From assembly GCA_009840635.1 (NCBI GenBank), contig VXNL01000051.1, positions 1-57,332 on the forward strand: DNA of 57,332 bases, written 5' to 3'. Position 1 is the stretch's first letter, and each line of letters opens with the position of its first letter. Below are positions 1-7,154 of the stretch, one piece after another. Below the pieces are notes generated by a model, which was not told the origin of the DNA, made no database searches, and saw only the letters and a list, made by a program, of their open reading frames with translations. Source of the DNA: Acidobacteriota bacterium. GTDB lineage: Bacteria > Acidobacteriota > Vicinamibacteria > Marinacidobacterales > Marinacidobacteraceae. A program made the position numbers and the translations under genes.

Positions 1-24
1 GGGCGCAGCACCCCCTCGCCAGAG

Positions 25-43
25 CACAGTGTTTAACACTGTG
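25..43. promoter_or_regulatory. Perfect 19-bp palindrome, operator-like
   Basis: CACAGTGTT and AACACTGTG are perfect inverted arms around a single T. The site lies at the left edge of the window, beyond the 3' end of the HU-like gene. Its target gene is probably outside the window. The rest of positions 1-252 shows no convincing gene, only shadow frames. Its role as an operator is inferred from symmetry alone. Confidence 0.4.
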
Positions 44-252
44 TATGCTGGCCTAGCAGCAAGTGGCCAGCTGGCTCTGGCGTTGTGGTGGTCATTTCGG
101 GGTCCTCAGCAGAGATCCCGAACGGTGACGCGAATACGGCGGCGAGCGTTAGACGCCTATCGAGGGATAGGCTTCAAATGGACGGTGCGCTCCTGGCGCG
201 CCATTTGCCATTTGCTTTCCGGCCGCCCGCCGGACGCGAGATCCGCGCTCCG

Positions 253-531
253 TCAACTGCCGGCCTGGAAGCTCTGGATACCCGGCGCAGGACGGAAACG
301 CACCACCCGTCCCCGGGGGATGCCCACCAGCTCGACGGTGCGCACGTTCCGCGCCACTCCCGTCTTCCGGGGGGCGGTGTGGAAGGCCCCGAACCGCCGG
401 AGCACCACCCGGTCGCCGCGCTCAAGGGCAGCACCGAGGCTTTCGAACAGGGCCTCCACGGCCCTGCGCGAAACCGAACCTTCCAGATTCCCCGCCTCCG
501 TCGCCTGCTTGACGAGGTCCGCCTTCACCAT
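253..531 (-). CDS. HU/IHF-family nucleoid DNA-binding protein
   Basis: This 92-aa product matches the HU/IHF fold. The N-terminal helices begin MVKADLVKQATEAG and carry the family pattern in which short helices precede the strand GDRVVLRRFGAFHT (about residues 41-54). The C-terminal half holds the beta-arm region and the strand GRVVRFRPAPG. The usual proline-containing RNPKTG tip of the arm is altered here to RNVRT. The reading frame stays open far upstream to 798, but that part is an out-of-frame integrase remnant, so the ATG at 531 is chosen. Members bend DNA, compact the nucleoid and help recombinases. The position beside integrase sequences suggests an island-borne copy, which is an inference. 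Confidence 0.8.
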   Translation of the reverse strand: MVKADLVKQATEAGNLEGSVSRRAVEALFESLGAALERGDRVVLRRFGAFHTAPRKTGVARNVRTVELVGIPRGRVVRFRPAPGIQSFQAGS

Positions 532-596
532 CGCGGTTGGATCGTATGCGGCATGCCACGCGCAGTTCACCTGTGATCCCGGCGCGCCGCGGGAGG

Positions 597-798
597 TTAC
601 ATAGCGACGGGTCGGGCCAGGAACACCGCCCACCACTCCATGAGCGCCCGTCGCCACTCGAACGGGTCTGTGCGCCGGTAGGGAGCCTCGATCCTGCTCG
701 TGTTCACATAGGCCGGCGCCGACCCGTGCACCTCGCGGAGCGCGTCGCCACACTCCGCCGCGCTGCCCGGAAAAACTCGCACGGAACCCGTGCGGCAT
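597..798 (-). pseudogene. Frameshifted C-terminal remnant of a tyrosine integrase
   Basis: Two minus-strand frames together reproduce the last 65-70 residues of the intact integrase at 2185-3375. The first gives PHGFRASF, like PHGFRSSF of the intact gene. After a frame change the second gives SAAECGDALREV, then VNTSRIEAPYRRTDPFEWRRALMEWWAVFLA, shown here only to be compared as short blocks: AAEC, REV, VNT, AYRRTD/PYRRTD, RRALME. The active-site tyrosine context (YRRTD) is kept, but the catalytic arginine and most of the protein are missing. The DNA also aligns well with 2205-2420. This is a decayed second integrase, probably marking an older insertion. Confidence 0.8.
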
Positions 799-915
799 CT
801 CCCGATCCCGAGTTCGCGGATCGGCGTCGGGAATGATGAATGCGAGAGCGGGCGACCCGTCGCTGAGCGTCCTGGTGCGGTGTCATCGTGCTAGGCGACG
901 TGCCTGCTGATCGGA

Positions 916-1908
916 TTACGGCGGGGTGGGAGGAGGGGCGTCCCACTCGGGCGAACCGGACCACAGGCGGTAGACGGGGTGTCGGCGTCGGTTCCCTGGG
1001 ACATCCGACTTTCCTACAACAATCATTTCTTGCGTCCCGTTGATGATTTGTGCGCGCAAGACGAGATTCGTGGGGAGGTGTCGGATCGAGCGCTCCACAG
1101 GAGCGGCATCCACGCCTGCGAGCGTATTGGCAGAGTTGGCGAGCAGTTGCTGTATCTTGCCCACCAGATACAACGCCGTGTAAAGGGTGACCAGCTGCAC
1201 GTACGACAGGCATCCAAAGTACACCGAATTGGCCAATCGGTACTTCATCTTCCTGCCTCTGTCCATGGCCTCGGGATTCACGCCGACTGCGTTCCAAGCC
1301 GGCAACTCACTGGCATGGGCTCCCTCGTAATCGGCTACGAGTCGGAGCGCTTCCCTGATGGTGTAACTGACAGAGTTGACCTGCAGCACCTTGGTCTCCA
1401 GCCATTCTTCCATCGGAACGGGGTGGGCTGTCAGATCGAAAGGGGTGTGAATGCTGCACCAACCGTTTTCAACGAAGTCCACGCCGTAGAGTCTTCCGAT
1501 CTCAATCTCGTGCTCCGTTTCAGGGACGACGACCGTCCTCTTCCCGCCGTCTGCAAACCCTAGGACCCATTCTTGGCGTCTTGAACGCCACGACATCGCT
1601 ACGCGGCGATACTGGCTCTTGGGACCGCCCAGAGGATGAAAGGCTAGGCTGCCGATCGTCTTTCTGAGTAGGACTCCATCCCCGTCTAGGCAGAGCTTCC
1701 GCAAGGGAACTGACATCTGTCGGACGACGGCCCGGAGCGCGCGCCCGCCCCCAGCCGGGTCAAACAGCGATTCCTTGTCTCGCAAGCGTTCGGCGGCAGA
1801 GCCAAGGTCCATCATCGCGTCGAGAAACGTGCCCACGGTCAACGCGTGCGCCTCGGGATGCAACCGCCAGGACGAACCGAACACGGCAGTTTCCCTCGTC
1901 GTGCTCAC
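916..1908 (-). CDS. Hypothetical protein, 330 aa, in accessory region
   Basis: The product is a soluble-looking 330-aa protein that I do not recognise. It starts with GTG at 1908; no better start is evident. It has no signal peptide. A moderately hydrophobic stretch near residues 232-258 (YFGCLSYVQLVTLYTALYLV) could be one membrane-associated helix or a buried core helix. The middle contains aromatic and acidic segments such as GRLYGVDFVENGWCSIH. Codon use and GC look slightly lower than in the housekeeping genes to the right. It lies between an integrase remnant and an intact integrase, so it is probably island cargo. No function is proposed. Confidence 0.6.
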   Translation of the reverse strand: MSTTRETAVFGSSWRLHPEAHALTVGTFLDAMMDLGSAAERLRDKESLFDPAGGGRALRAVVRQMSVPLRKLCLDGDGVLLRKTIGSLAFHPLGGPKSQYRRVAMSWRSRRQEWVLGFADGGKRTVVVPETEHEIEIGRLYGVDFVENGWCSIHTPFDLTAHPVPMEEWLETKVLQVNSVSYTIREALRLVADYEGAHASELPAWNAVGVNPEAMDRGRKMKYRLANSVYFGCLSYVQLVTLYTALYLVGKIQQLLANSANTLAGVDAAPVERSIRHLPTNLVLRAQIINGTQEMIVVGKSDVPGNRRRHPVYRLWSGSPEWDAPPPTPP

Positions 1909-2184
1909 GTTCGCGCCTGCTGGTCTTGGCCGGCAGCCTACCGCGTGTGGGCGGCGCGCTCGCCAACGGTCCGACCGGTCCCCCTGTACACCACCACGGG
2001 CGAGGCTCCGGTCCTTCCAGAGGCCCTTAGCAGGGTCACCGGCAAGGCGGGAAAACCTGCCGCGCTCAGCAAGCGCTCGAACGGATGGGGGAGAACAGCT
2101 AGATCGCTTGGGGCCTGCTGCGGCAGGGAGTAAGTGGCCGGTTCCTAGTTGCCTCCGCTCGGCGTGCTGTGGTGCTGGCTAGCC

Positions 2185-3375
2185 CTAGTACCGCGCTGCC
2201 TCGTCCTCTTCTTGGGCCAAGAACCCAGCCCACTGCTCCATGAGCGCCCGCCGCCGCTCGAACAGGTCGGTGCGCCGGTAGGCCGCCTCGATGCTGTTGG
2301 TGTTCACGTGCGCCAGCGCCAACTCGCAGACCTCTCGAGGCGCGTCCGTGCACTCCGCCGCCCAGTCCCGGAAGCTCGACCGGAACCCGTGCGGCACTGC
2401 TCGAATCCTCAGATCTCGGACCAGCTTCGCGACCGCCAGCTTGGAGAGCGGCCCGCCCCGCACGGACGGGAACACCGGCCCCGAACCGTCCGAAAGCTCC
2501 CGCGCCTCGTGAAGCACCGCCAGCGCCGCGCTGGACAGCGGAACCCGGTGCTCCCGGTTCGTCTTCATCCTCTCCGCCGGAATGCGCCACTCCCGCGTCT
2601 CGAGGTCCATCTCCTTCCACACCGCGCCGCGCACCTCGCCGCTCCGGCACGCCGTCAACACCAGAAACTCGAACGCCAGCACCGTCCCCGGATACGCGCC
2701 CGACCCACGCACCTTCTCGATGGCTCCGGCTACCTCCGCATACGGGAGCGCGGGGAGATGGTGCACCTGGACCCCGTTCCTCGGCAGCGCCGCGCCGATG
2801 GCCTCCCCCGCGGGGTTGTCCTCCCGGTAGCCCTGCGCCACCGCCCAGCGCATCGCCGCCGAGATCCGGTGCCGAACCCGACGCGCGGTCACCCGCTTCT
2901 CATTCCAGATCGGCAGCAGGATCCCCATCACGTCCGCCGTGGTGATCCGGTCCACCGGCCTCCCGCCGAGCTTCGGCATCGCGTAGTCCCGAAGGGTCCC
3001 GCGCCAGTCCGCCTCGGACCGGCTGCCGCCCTTCCAGCCGGCCCGGTGCACCGCGATCACCTTCTCGACGGCCTCCTCGAAGGTGGGGACGGTCCGCTTG
3101 CGGCCGGTCACCAGTTCCCCGCGCCGCCGCGCCGCGAGGTTCAGGGCGCACTTCTCACGGGCCTCGGCCAGGCTGACGTGGGGCCATGACCCGAGCCCGA
3201 GATTGCGCTGGCGCCCGTCGAGGTTGATGCGCTGCGTCCAGGACTTGGCGAGGTGGCCGCGGGCCGTATGCTTGACGAGGAGTGAGAGGCCACCGGAGCC
3301 GCGCCCGTCGCCGTAGCGTCCGGGTTGCTCGATGGTGGCGACGAAGCGGGCGGAGAGGCGGTAGGGGCGTTCCAT
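2185..3375 (-). CDS. P4-type tyrosine integrase with DUF4102 arm domain
   Basis: The 396-aa protein has the layout of a prophage/genomic-island integrase. Residues about 1-90 form the arm-binding DUF4102-like domain (LSARFVATIEQPGRYGDG, then LGLGSWPHVSLAEAREK). Residues about 98-200 form the core-binding domain, and the rest is the catalytic domain. Catalytic residues are visible: Arg244 (TACRSGEVR), His329 and Arg332 (HGFRSSF), His356 (LAHVNTNSIE) and the nucleophile Tyr366 (AAYRRTD). The frame stays open 38 codons further upstream, but ATG 3375 gives the family's normal N terminus. A nested inverted repeat lies 26 bp upstream. The gene drives site-specific insertion and excision; its attachment site was not identified. 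Confidence 0.92.
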   Translation of the reverse strand: MERPYRLSARFVATIEQPGRYGDGRGSGGLSLLVKHTARGHLAKSWTQRINLDGRQRNLGLGSWPHVSLAEAREKCALNLAARRRGELVTGRKRTVPTFEEAVEKVIAVHRAGWKGGSRSEADWRGTLRDYAMPKLGGRPVDRITTADVMGILLPIWNEKRVTARRVRHRISAAMRWAVAQGYREDNPAGEAIGAALPRNGVQVHHLPALPYAEVAGAIEKVRGSGAYPGTVLAFEFLVLTACRSGEVRGAVWKEMDLETREWRIPAERMKTNREHRVPLSSAALAVLHEARELSDGSGPVFPSVRGGPLSKLAVAKLVRDLRIRAVPHGFRSSFRDWAAECTDAPREVCELALAHVNTNSIEAAYRRTDLFERRRALMEQWAGFLAQEEDEAARY

Positions 3376-3400
3376 CGTGTGCTTTTCGTTCCTGAGGGGG

Positions 3401-3439
3401 TTTTCTGATTCTTGGAGATACCAAGTGGATATCAGAAAA
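3401..3439. promoter_or_regulatory. Nested inverted repeat upstream of integrase
   Basis: Outer arms TTTTCTGAT (3401-3409) and ATCAGAAAA (3431-3439) are perfectly complementary. Inside them CTTGG (3411-3415) and CCAAG (3421-3425) form a second perfect pair around AGATA. The site lies 26 bp upstream of the integrase ATG. A TACAAT -10-like hexamer reads toward the integrase at 3485-3480. It could be an operator, an excisionase or integrase binding site, or part of attP. Confidence 0.5.
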
Positions 3440-3560
3440 TCGGCGAGAACAGACGGGTGCGTCTGCTCCCCGATGGAACATTGTAGCACGAATAAGTCGT
3501 TGATATACCGTAATCAAGAGTGCCTACGAAAGAACCCGTCAGAACGCCATAGAACCTATA

Positions 3561-3585
3561 GAGCGCGGACCGGAGGGCCGCGCTC
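3561..3585. other. GC-rich hairpin at island/M16 boundary
   Basis: GAGCGCGG (3561-3568) and CCGCGCTC (3578-3585) are perfect 8-bp arms around a 9-nt loop. The hairpin sits exactly where the M16-like reading frame becomes open after a stop at 3559-3561, so it marks the junction between integrase-side DNA and the lipoprotein gene. A terminator or recombination-site role is possible but not shown. Confidence 0.4.
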
Positions 3586-5046
3586 CGAAGCCGGATTGCG
3601 CTCACGGTCCTGACCACCGCCGCCCTCACCCTCACCGCCTGCGACACCGACAACACCCTCCCCGGCCGCTCCCGACCCATCTTCGAGCACGACTGGCCGG
3701 ACCCGGGAGAGGTTCTCGGCGGGCCTTCTGCGTTCATCCCACCGGATCCGGGAGAGGCCCTCTTCGAGGCGTCGAGCGGGGTCCGGGCGTACATCGTGCC
3801 CGCGGCAACGGACCCGCTGGTGCGGATCACGGTGGCGCTGCCGCTCGGCCGGCTCCACGAGAGAGAAGGGGAGGCCGGAGCTTCAGCGCTGTTGACCCAC
3901 CTCCTGACGACGCGCGGCGCTGCGGGCGCGGGGGACCCGCTTTCGCTCCGGCTCGCCGAACTGGGGACGTCACTGAGTGCCGTCGAGACCCTGGATGCGA
4001 CCTACCTCTCGCTGAACGTGCTGCCGGAGGACTGGCGAGCGGGGCTGGAACTGCTTGTTGGCCTACTCCGGGGTCCGGACCTCGACGCCCGAACCATCCG
4101 CGCTTCCCGGGCAGGCGCCGGCTACGCCATGCCGATGGCCGGGATCGTCGGCGCCGGCTACCGCCCCAAGGTCGAATTGGAGCGGTTCGTTCTCGGGTAT
4201 CCGCTGGCGCCGCCGGAGCCCGGGATGAGCGTCCCGCTGGCCGCAGTGCGCGCGCTGGCGGCCCGGAGCCTGGCCGCCGACCGCGTGGTGTTCGGGATCG
4301 GGGGTGCGGTCATCCGCGCCGAGGCGGAAGGGGCGCTGGAATCGGCGACGGATGGATGGGCCGCGAGCGGCGAGCCCGCGCCGGAGCCCGGCGTGATCGA
4401 ACCCGGCGAGCCATCGAGCCGCTTCCACGCGGTGGACGTCCCGAGCCTGGAGGGCTGGATCGCTATCGGCCGCGTGGTCGGCGCCGTTCCGGAAACGGAC
4501 CGGGCCCCGCTGGCCGTCCTCAGGTTCATCCTCGCCGAGCGTCTCAACATCGCCGCGCGCGAAAAGCGCGGCCTCGCCAACCGGGACGACTTCGAGATCC
4601 CGGAGACGGCATCCGGAACGGGCCTGCTCCTCGTGCGGACGGGCGGGCGTCCGGAGGCGGTGGGTCCCCTCGTCCGCTACAGCCTCGACGAGATCGCCCG
4701 GATGCATGATCCGGACGCGCCGGTCACCGATGCCGAGGTCACCCGTGCCCGGGGCTGGCTGATCGGGGCCGTGTGGCAGCGGTCGCTCGAGCTCGCCACC
4801 GATGCGAGCCGGACCTTTGCCGTCGAAGCGGTGCGCCACGGCAGCGCCGGCCGGCTGATGGACTGGCCCGAGGCCGTCCGGGCGGTGACCGCCGTGGACG
4901 TCAAGCGCGTCGCGCAGGAGTACCTGAACCCGGCCGGATTCACGACCGTGGTGGTGGGACCGCTCGCGGAGGTCCGGGCCGCGCGCCATCCGCGCTGGCC
5001 GGTGGCGCTGGACGACCTGGAGGCGGAGCTGTTGCGCCGGAAGTGA
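3562..5046 (+). CDS. M16-like (insulinase family) lipoprotein, 5' end lost or unusual start
   Basis: The product resembles the M16B zinc-peptidase fold: an N-terminal half with LVRITVALPLGRLHEREGEAG and a C-terminal half ending in ARHPRWPVALDDLEAEL. The HxxEH zinc motif is absent, as in the non-catalytic M16 subunits that often pair with an active partner. An in-frame lipoprotein signal precedes it: a basic stretch, then VLTTAALTLTAC with the lipobox cysteine at 3640-3642. No ATG, GTG or TTG starts this signal after the stop at 3559-3561. The first standard start (GTG 3796-region) would delete the signal. Either the gene uses a rare start or its 5' end was replaced when the integrase-side DNA arrived. 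I favour truncation. Its 3' end is duplicated at 7054-7119. Confidence 0.65.
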   Translation, partial: SADRRAALRSRIALTVLTTAALTLTACDTDNTLPGRSRPIFEHDWPDPGEVLGGPSAFIPPDPGEALFEASSGVRAYIVPAATDPLVRITVALPLGRLHEREGEAGASALLTHLLTTRGAAGAGDPLSLRLAELGTSLSAVETLDATYLSLNVLPEDWRAGLELLVGLLRGPDLDARTIRASRAGAGYAMPMAGIVGAGYRPKVELERFVLGYPLAPPEPGMSVPLAAVRALAARSLAADRVVFGIGGAVIRAEAEGALESATDGWAASGEPAPEPGVIEPGEPSSRFHAVDVPSLEGWIAIGRVVGAVPETDRAPLAVLRFILAERLNIAAREKRGLANRDDFEIPETASGTGLLLVRTGGRPEAVGPLVRYSLDEIARMHDPDAPVTDAEVTRARGWLIGAVWQRSLELATDASRTFAVEAVRHGSAGRLMDWPEAVRAVTAVDVKRVAQEYLNPAGFTTVVVGPLAEVRAARHPRWPVALDDLEAELLRRK

Positions 5047-5171
5047 TCCTTGCTCCTCGGCACCGCTACCCGTAGGACAGCAACCGTTGCGGTGCGCCGA
5101 ACGAGTGAAACATTGACCTACGGGACGCGACTACTCGCTCCGAAATGAACGAAGGGAATCAGTGATCGATC

Positions 5172-5624
5172 ATGACTACGGCGAAACAAGCACTAGGGCA
5201 ATATGGCGAGGAAAAGGTGGTTCGCCACTGCGCGTGCCCTCGTTGCAAGCGCAGTAGGACACTCGTCGGATTGCGCGACAACTTCAAGTGCGCTGACGTG
5301 ATCTGTGACTTCTGCGGATATCTTGCCCAAGTGAAGACGACCAAGAAGAACGATATTTCGGCCATTCCCCGGCGAGTGACGGGTGCCGCTTGGGGGCCTC
5401 AGCAGGAACGAATGAAGGCGGGAATCTTCTTTCCGTTGTTCTTGGTTCTGACTTCAGGTGACCCTCGTCGGTACGCCATCTACTATCTCTCTGCCGACTT
5501 GCAGCGCCTTGAGATCTTTAGCCCTCGGGAGCCATTGTCGCCGACAGCGCAACGGGCGGGTTGGCAGGGCTTCAGCTACTTCTTCGAAGACCAAGATCTA
5601 GCATCCTTCGTGCGCCTGGTGTAA
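5172..5624 (+). CDS. DpnI-like nuclease domain protein
   Basis: The 150-aa product matches the catalytic N-terminal domain of DpnI, the Type IIM endonuclease that cuts adenine-methylated GATC. The zinc ligands are present as CPRC (Cys22, Cys25) and CDFC (Cys45, Cys48). The PD-(D/E)XK core is visible as Asp42 and, eleven residues on as in DpnI, Gln53-x-Lys55 in AQVK, where DpnI has Glu-x-Lys. A late motif, REPLSPTAQRAGWQG, closely parallels DpnI's RKPLAPTARRAGWIG. The C-terminal winged-helix methyl-DNA reader of DpnI (about 70 aa) is missing. The start is ATG 5172; two abutting GATC sites (5164-5171) directly precede it. No methylase lies nearby. GC is lower than in flanking genes, suggesting transfer. 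Confidence 0.75.
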   Translation: MTTAKQALGQYGEEKVVRHCACPRCKRSRTLVGLRDNFKCADVICDFCGYLAQVKTTKKNDISAIPRRVTGAAWGPQQERMKAGIFFPLFLVLTSGDPRRYAIYYLSADLQRLEIFSPREPLSPTAQRAGWQGFSYFFEDQDLASFVRLV

Positions 5625-6014
5625 CGCGGAAGCGTGTTGGTCTGCGGCGGCAAGCAAGCCAGACCTTGCCGTGGACCACATGCACACCGGAAGTACTGAC
5701 CGTCGGACTGGCCGGGAAATGTCCGGTCCGTGATGGCCGGTTGTGTCAAGCGGATCACACAGGACTACCGGAACCCAGCTGGCGGGAAGCGTGCAATCCC
5801 GGATCGCCAATGCGGCAGGACTCCTTTGACCCTTGAGGGACGGTCTAGCCTTCGGACTAGAATCTCGGAGCGTAAGGCCGCGGAACGCACTAGGCTGCCT
5901 GCCGGGTCCATAGCGTGGCTAGCGGCAATTCCACTAGTGCGACCAATGGTGAAACGGAGTCTTGAACCGCGGTGCCCAGTCCCTCGTCCCTTTCCGTAGT
6001 CGAAGACCCAGAGA
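5625..6014 (+). other. 390-bp intergenic stretch with a UUCG hairpin
   Basis: No convincing gene is present. At 5844-5861, TCTAGCC and GACTAGA pair with one mismatch around a TTCG tetraloop. Without a T-tract it is at best a weak terminator or RNA structure. The rest is featureless spacer between the two cargo genes and may contain the promoter of the DUF4238 gene. Confidence 0.4.
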
Positions 6015-6878
6015 ATGAGCAAAGCCAGGCGTCAACACTTCATTCCTCGGTTTGTGCTCAATAACTTCACAGACGATACGGGACACATCTACTACTGCCG
6101 CAGATCAGAGAGTCACAGCGCGGTAGTTAGGACTACTCCGACGAATGTCTTCGTAGAAAAGGATCTATATTCCATCAAGGGGGACAACAACAACATCGAC
6201 GTGTCCCTAGAACACCAGTTCTCACGGTTGGAACATGTTGCATCTCAAATTGTAGCCAAGATACTGTTGGCGGTTCGTGTGAATGAGCTTCCGAAGCTAT
6301 CTAGGGGAGATCGCATTGTATTGAATAACTTCGTCTACTATCAGTGGAAACGAGTTTCGGACGTAGTCAACTCTGTTGCGTCGGGCCTACCGTTCGAACG
6401 GATTGTTCGTGATGGAAAGCGCGAGATTGAGGCGCAGGGCGGAACCGTGCCATTGGAGGAGGAGGAACGTCTCTACAGAGAGAGGGATAGACTGATTCAC
6501 AATGCAAAGGTCGCTGCAATCGCGAGTTCGAGTAGCAAGGTGATGCCCTTTCTGCAGAAGCGTGGACTCAAGATCTTCCACATTGGTGAGAAGCAATTAT
6601 CGCTCGCAATTGGAAGTAACCCGATAGTCAGAGGGAGGCACAACGACACGACAAGCCTAGACGACTTGGATGTGGAGGTCATTCTCCCTATCGCCCCCGA
6701 TACCGCGCTAGTCCTTAGCGGCGGATCACCGTACAGCTTCCAGGTAAGGCCGCTGAATGACGAACACATTGTGCGGGACTTCAATGAGAACGTCTTCAGG
6801 CAGAGCAAGGCAGTAGCGTCACCGTCGCGCCAGTTGCTTGTGTCCTTGGTAGATCGCTTAGGACACTGCGCTCCCTGA
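6015..6878 (+). CDS. DUF4238 domain-containing protein
   Basis: The 287-aa protein begins with the DUF4238 signature: RRQHFIPRFVLNNFTDDTG at residues 5-23, followed by IYYCRR and a TPTNVFVEKDLYS block. A basic/acidic helical section spans about residues 120-165, and a segment near residues 195-245 (LAIGSNPIVRG, then ILPIAPDTALVLSGG) is also typical of the family. The family is of unknown biochemical function and is widespread in accessory DNA. It has no signal peptide or membrane helix. Its base composition is clearly more AT-rich than the surrounding genes, and it shares the islet with the DpnI-like gene. A defence role is an inference from that company only. Confidence 0.8.
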   Translation: MSKARRQHFIPRFVLNNFTDDTGHIYYCRRSESHSAVVRTTPTNVFVEKDLYSIKGDNNNIDVSLEHQFSRLEHVASQIVAKILLAVRVNELPKLSRGDRIVLNNFVYYQWKRVSDVVNSVASGLPFERIVRDGKREIEAQGGTVPLEEEERLYRERDRLIHNAKVAAIASSSSKVMPFLQKRGLKIFHIGEKQLSLAIGSNPIVRGRHNDTTSLDDLDVEVILPIAPDTALVLSGGSPYSFQVRPLNDEHIVRDFNENVFRQSKAVASPSRQLLVSLVDRLGHCAP

Positions 6879-7003
6879 AGTCGCTTTGGAGACGCACGGG
6901 TTGCCGATTCGAGGTGGGCCTACGGGGCCGTTTGCCCACCGTAGTGTCCGGAGGCCTTTGCGGGCGGGCGCGGCCGTGCGCAGGACCAGTCCGGGCGACG
7001 TAT

Positions 7004-7053
7004 GCGGCGCGGAGCGCCGCTCGTGCAGGTCTGGAGACCGGCGTTCCCAGCCG
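7004..7053 (+). repeat. Two-hairpin repeat, copy J
   Basis: Hairpin 1 is GCGGCGC, loop GGA, GCGCCGC (7004-7020). Hairpin 2 is GGTCT, loop GG, AGACC (7028-7039), followed by the family tail GGCGTTCC and AGCCGG. It directly abuts the duplicated M16 tail and so forms the right border of the DpnI-like/DUF4238 islet. Confidence 0.65.
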
Positions 7054-7119
7054 GCGCGCCATCCGCGCGGGCCGGTGTCGCTGGATGATTTGGAGGCGGA
7101 GCTGTCGGGCGAGCAGTGA
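7054..7119 (+). pseudogene. Remnant of an M16-like gene 3' end
   Basis: The final 21 codons and stop read ARHPRGPVSLDDLEAELSGEQ-like sequence, split here as ARHPRGPVSLDDLE and AELSGEQ. This matches the end of the M16-like gene at 4981-5046 (ARHPRWPVALDDLE, AELLRRK); about 56 of 66 bases agree. Nothing upstream of it continues the M16 protein. It is either the tail of a lost tandem paralogue or a duplication made when the islet entered. Confidence 0.75.
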
Positions 7120-7154
7120 TCCGGCGCGCCACCCGCGCGGGCCGCAGCCCCCCG

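Noticed and set aside
2100..2184. tRNA attachment site beside the integrase
   Set aside because: No cloverleaf or CCA-like tRNA end could be recognised on either flank.
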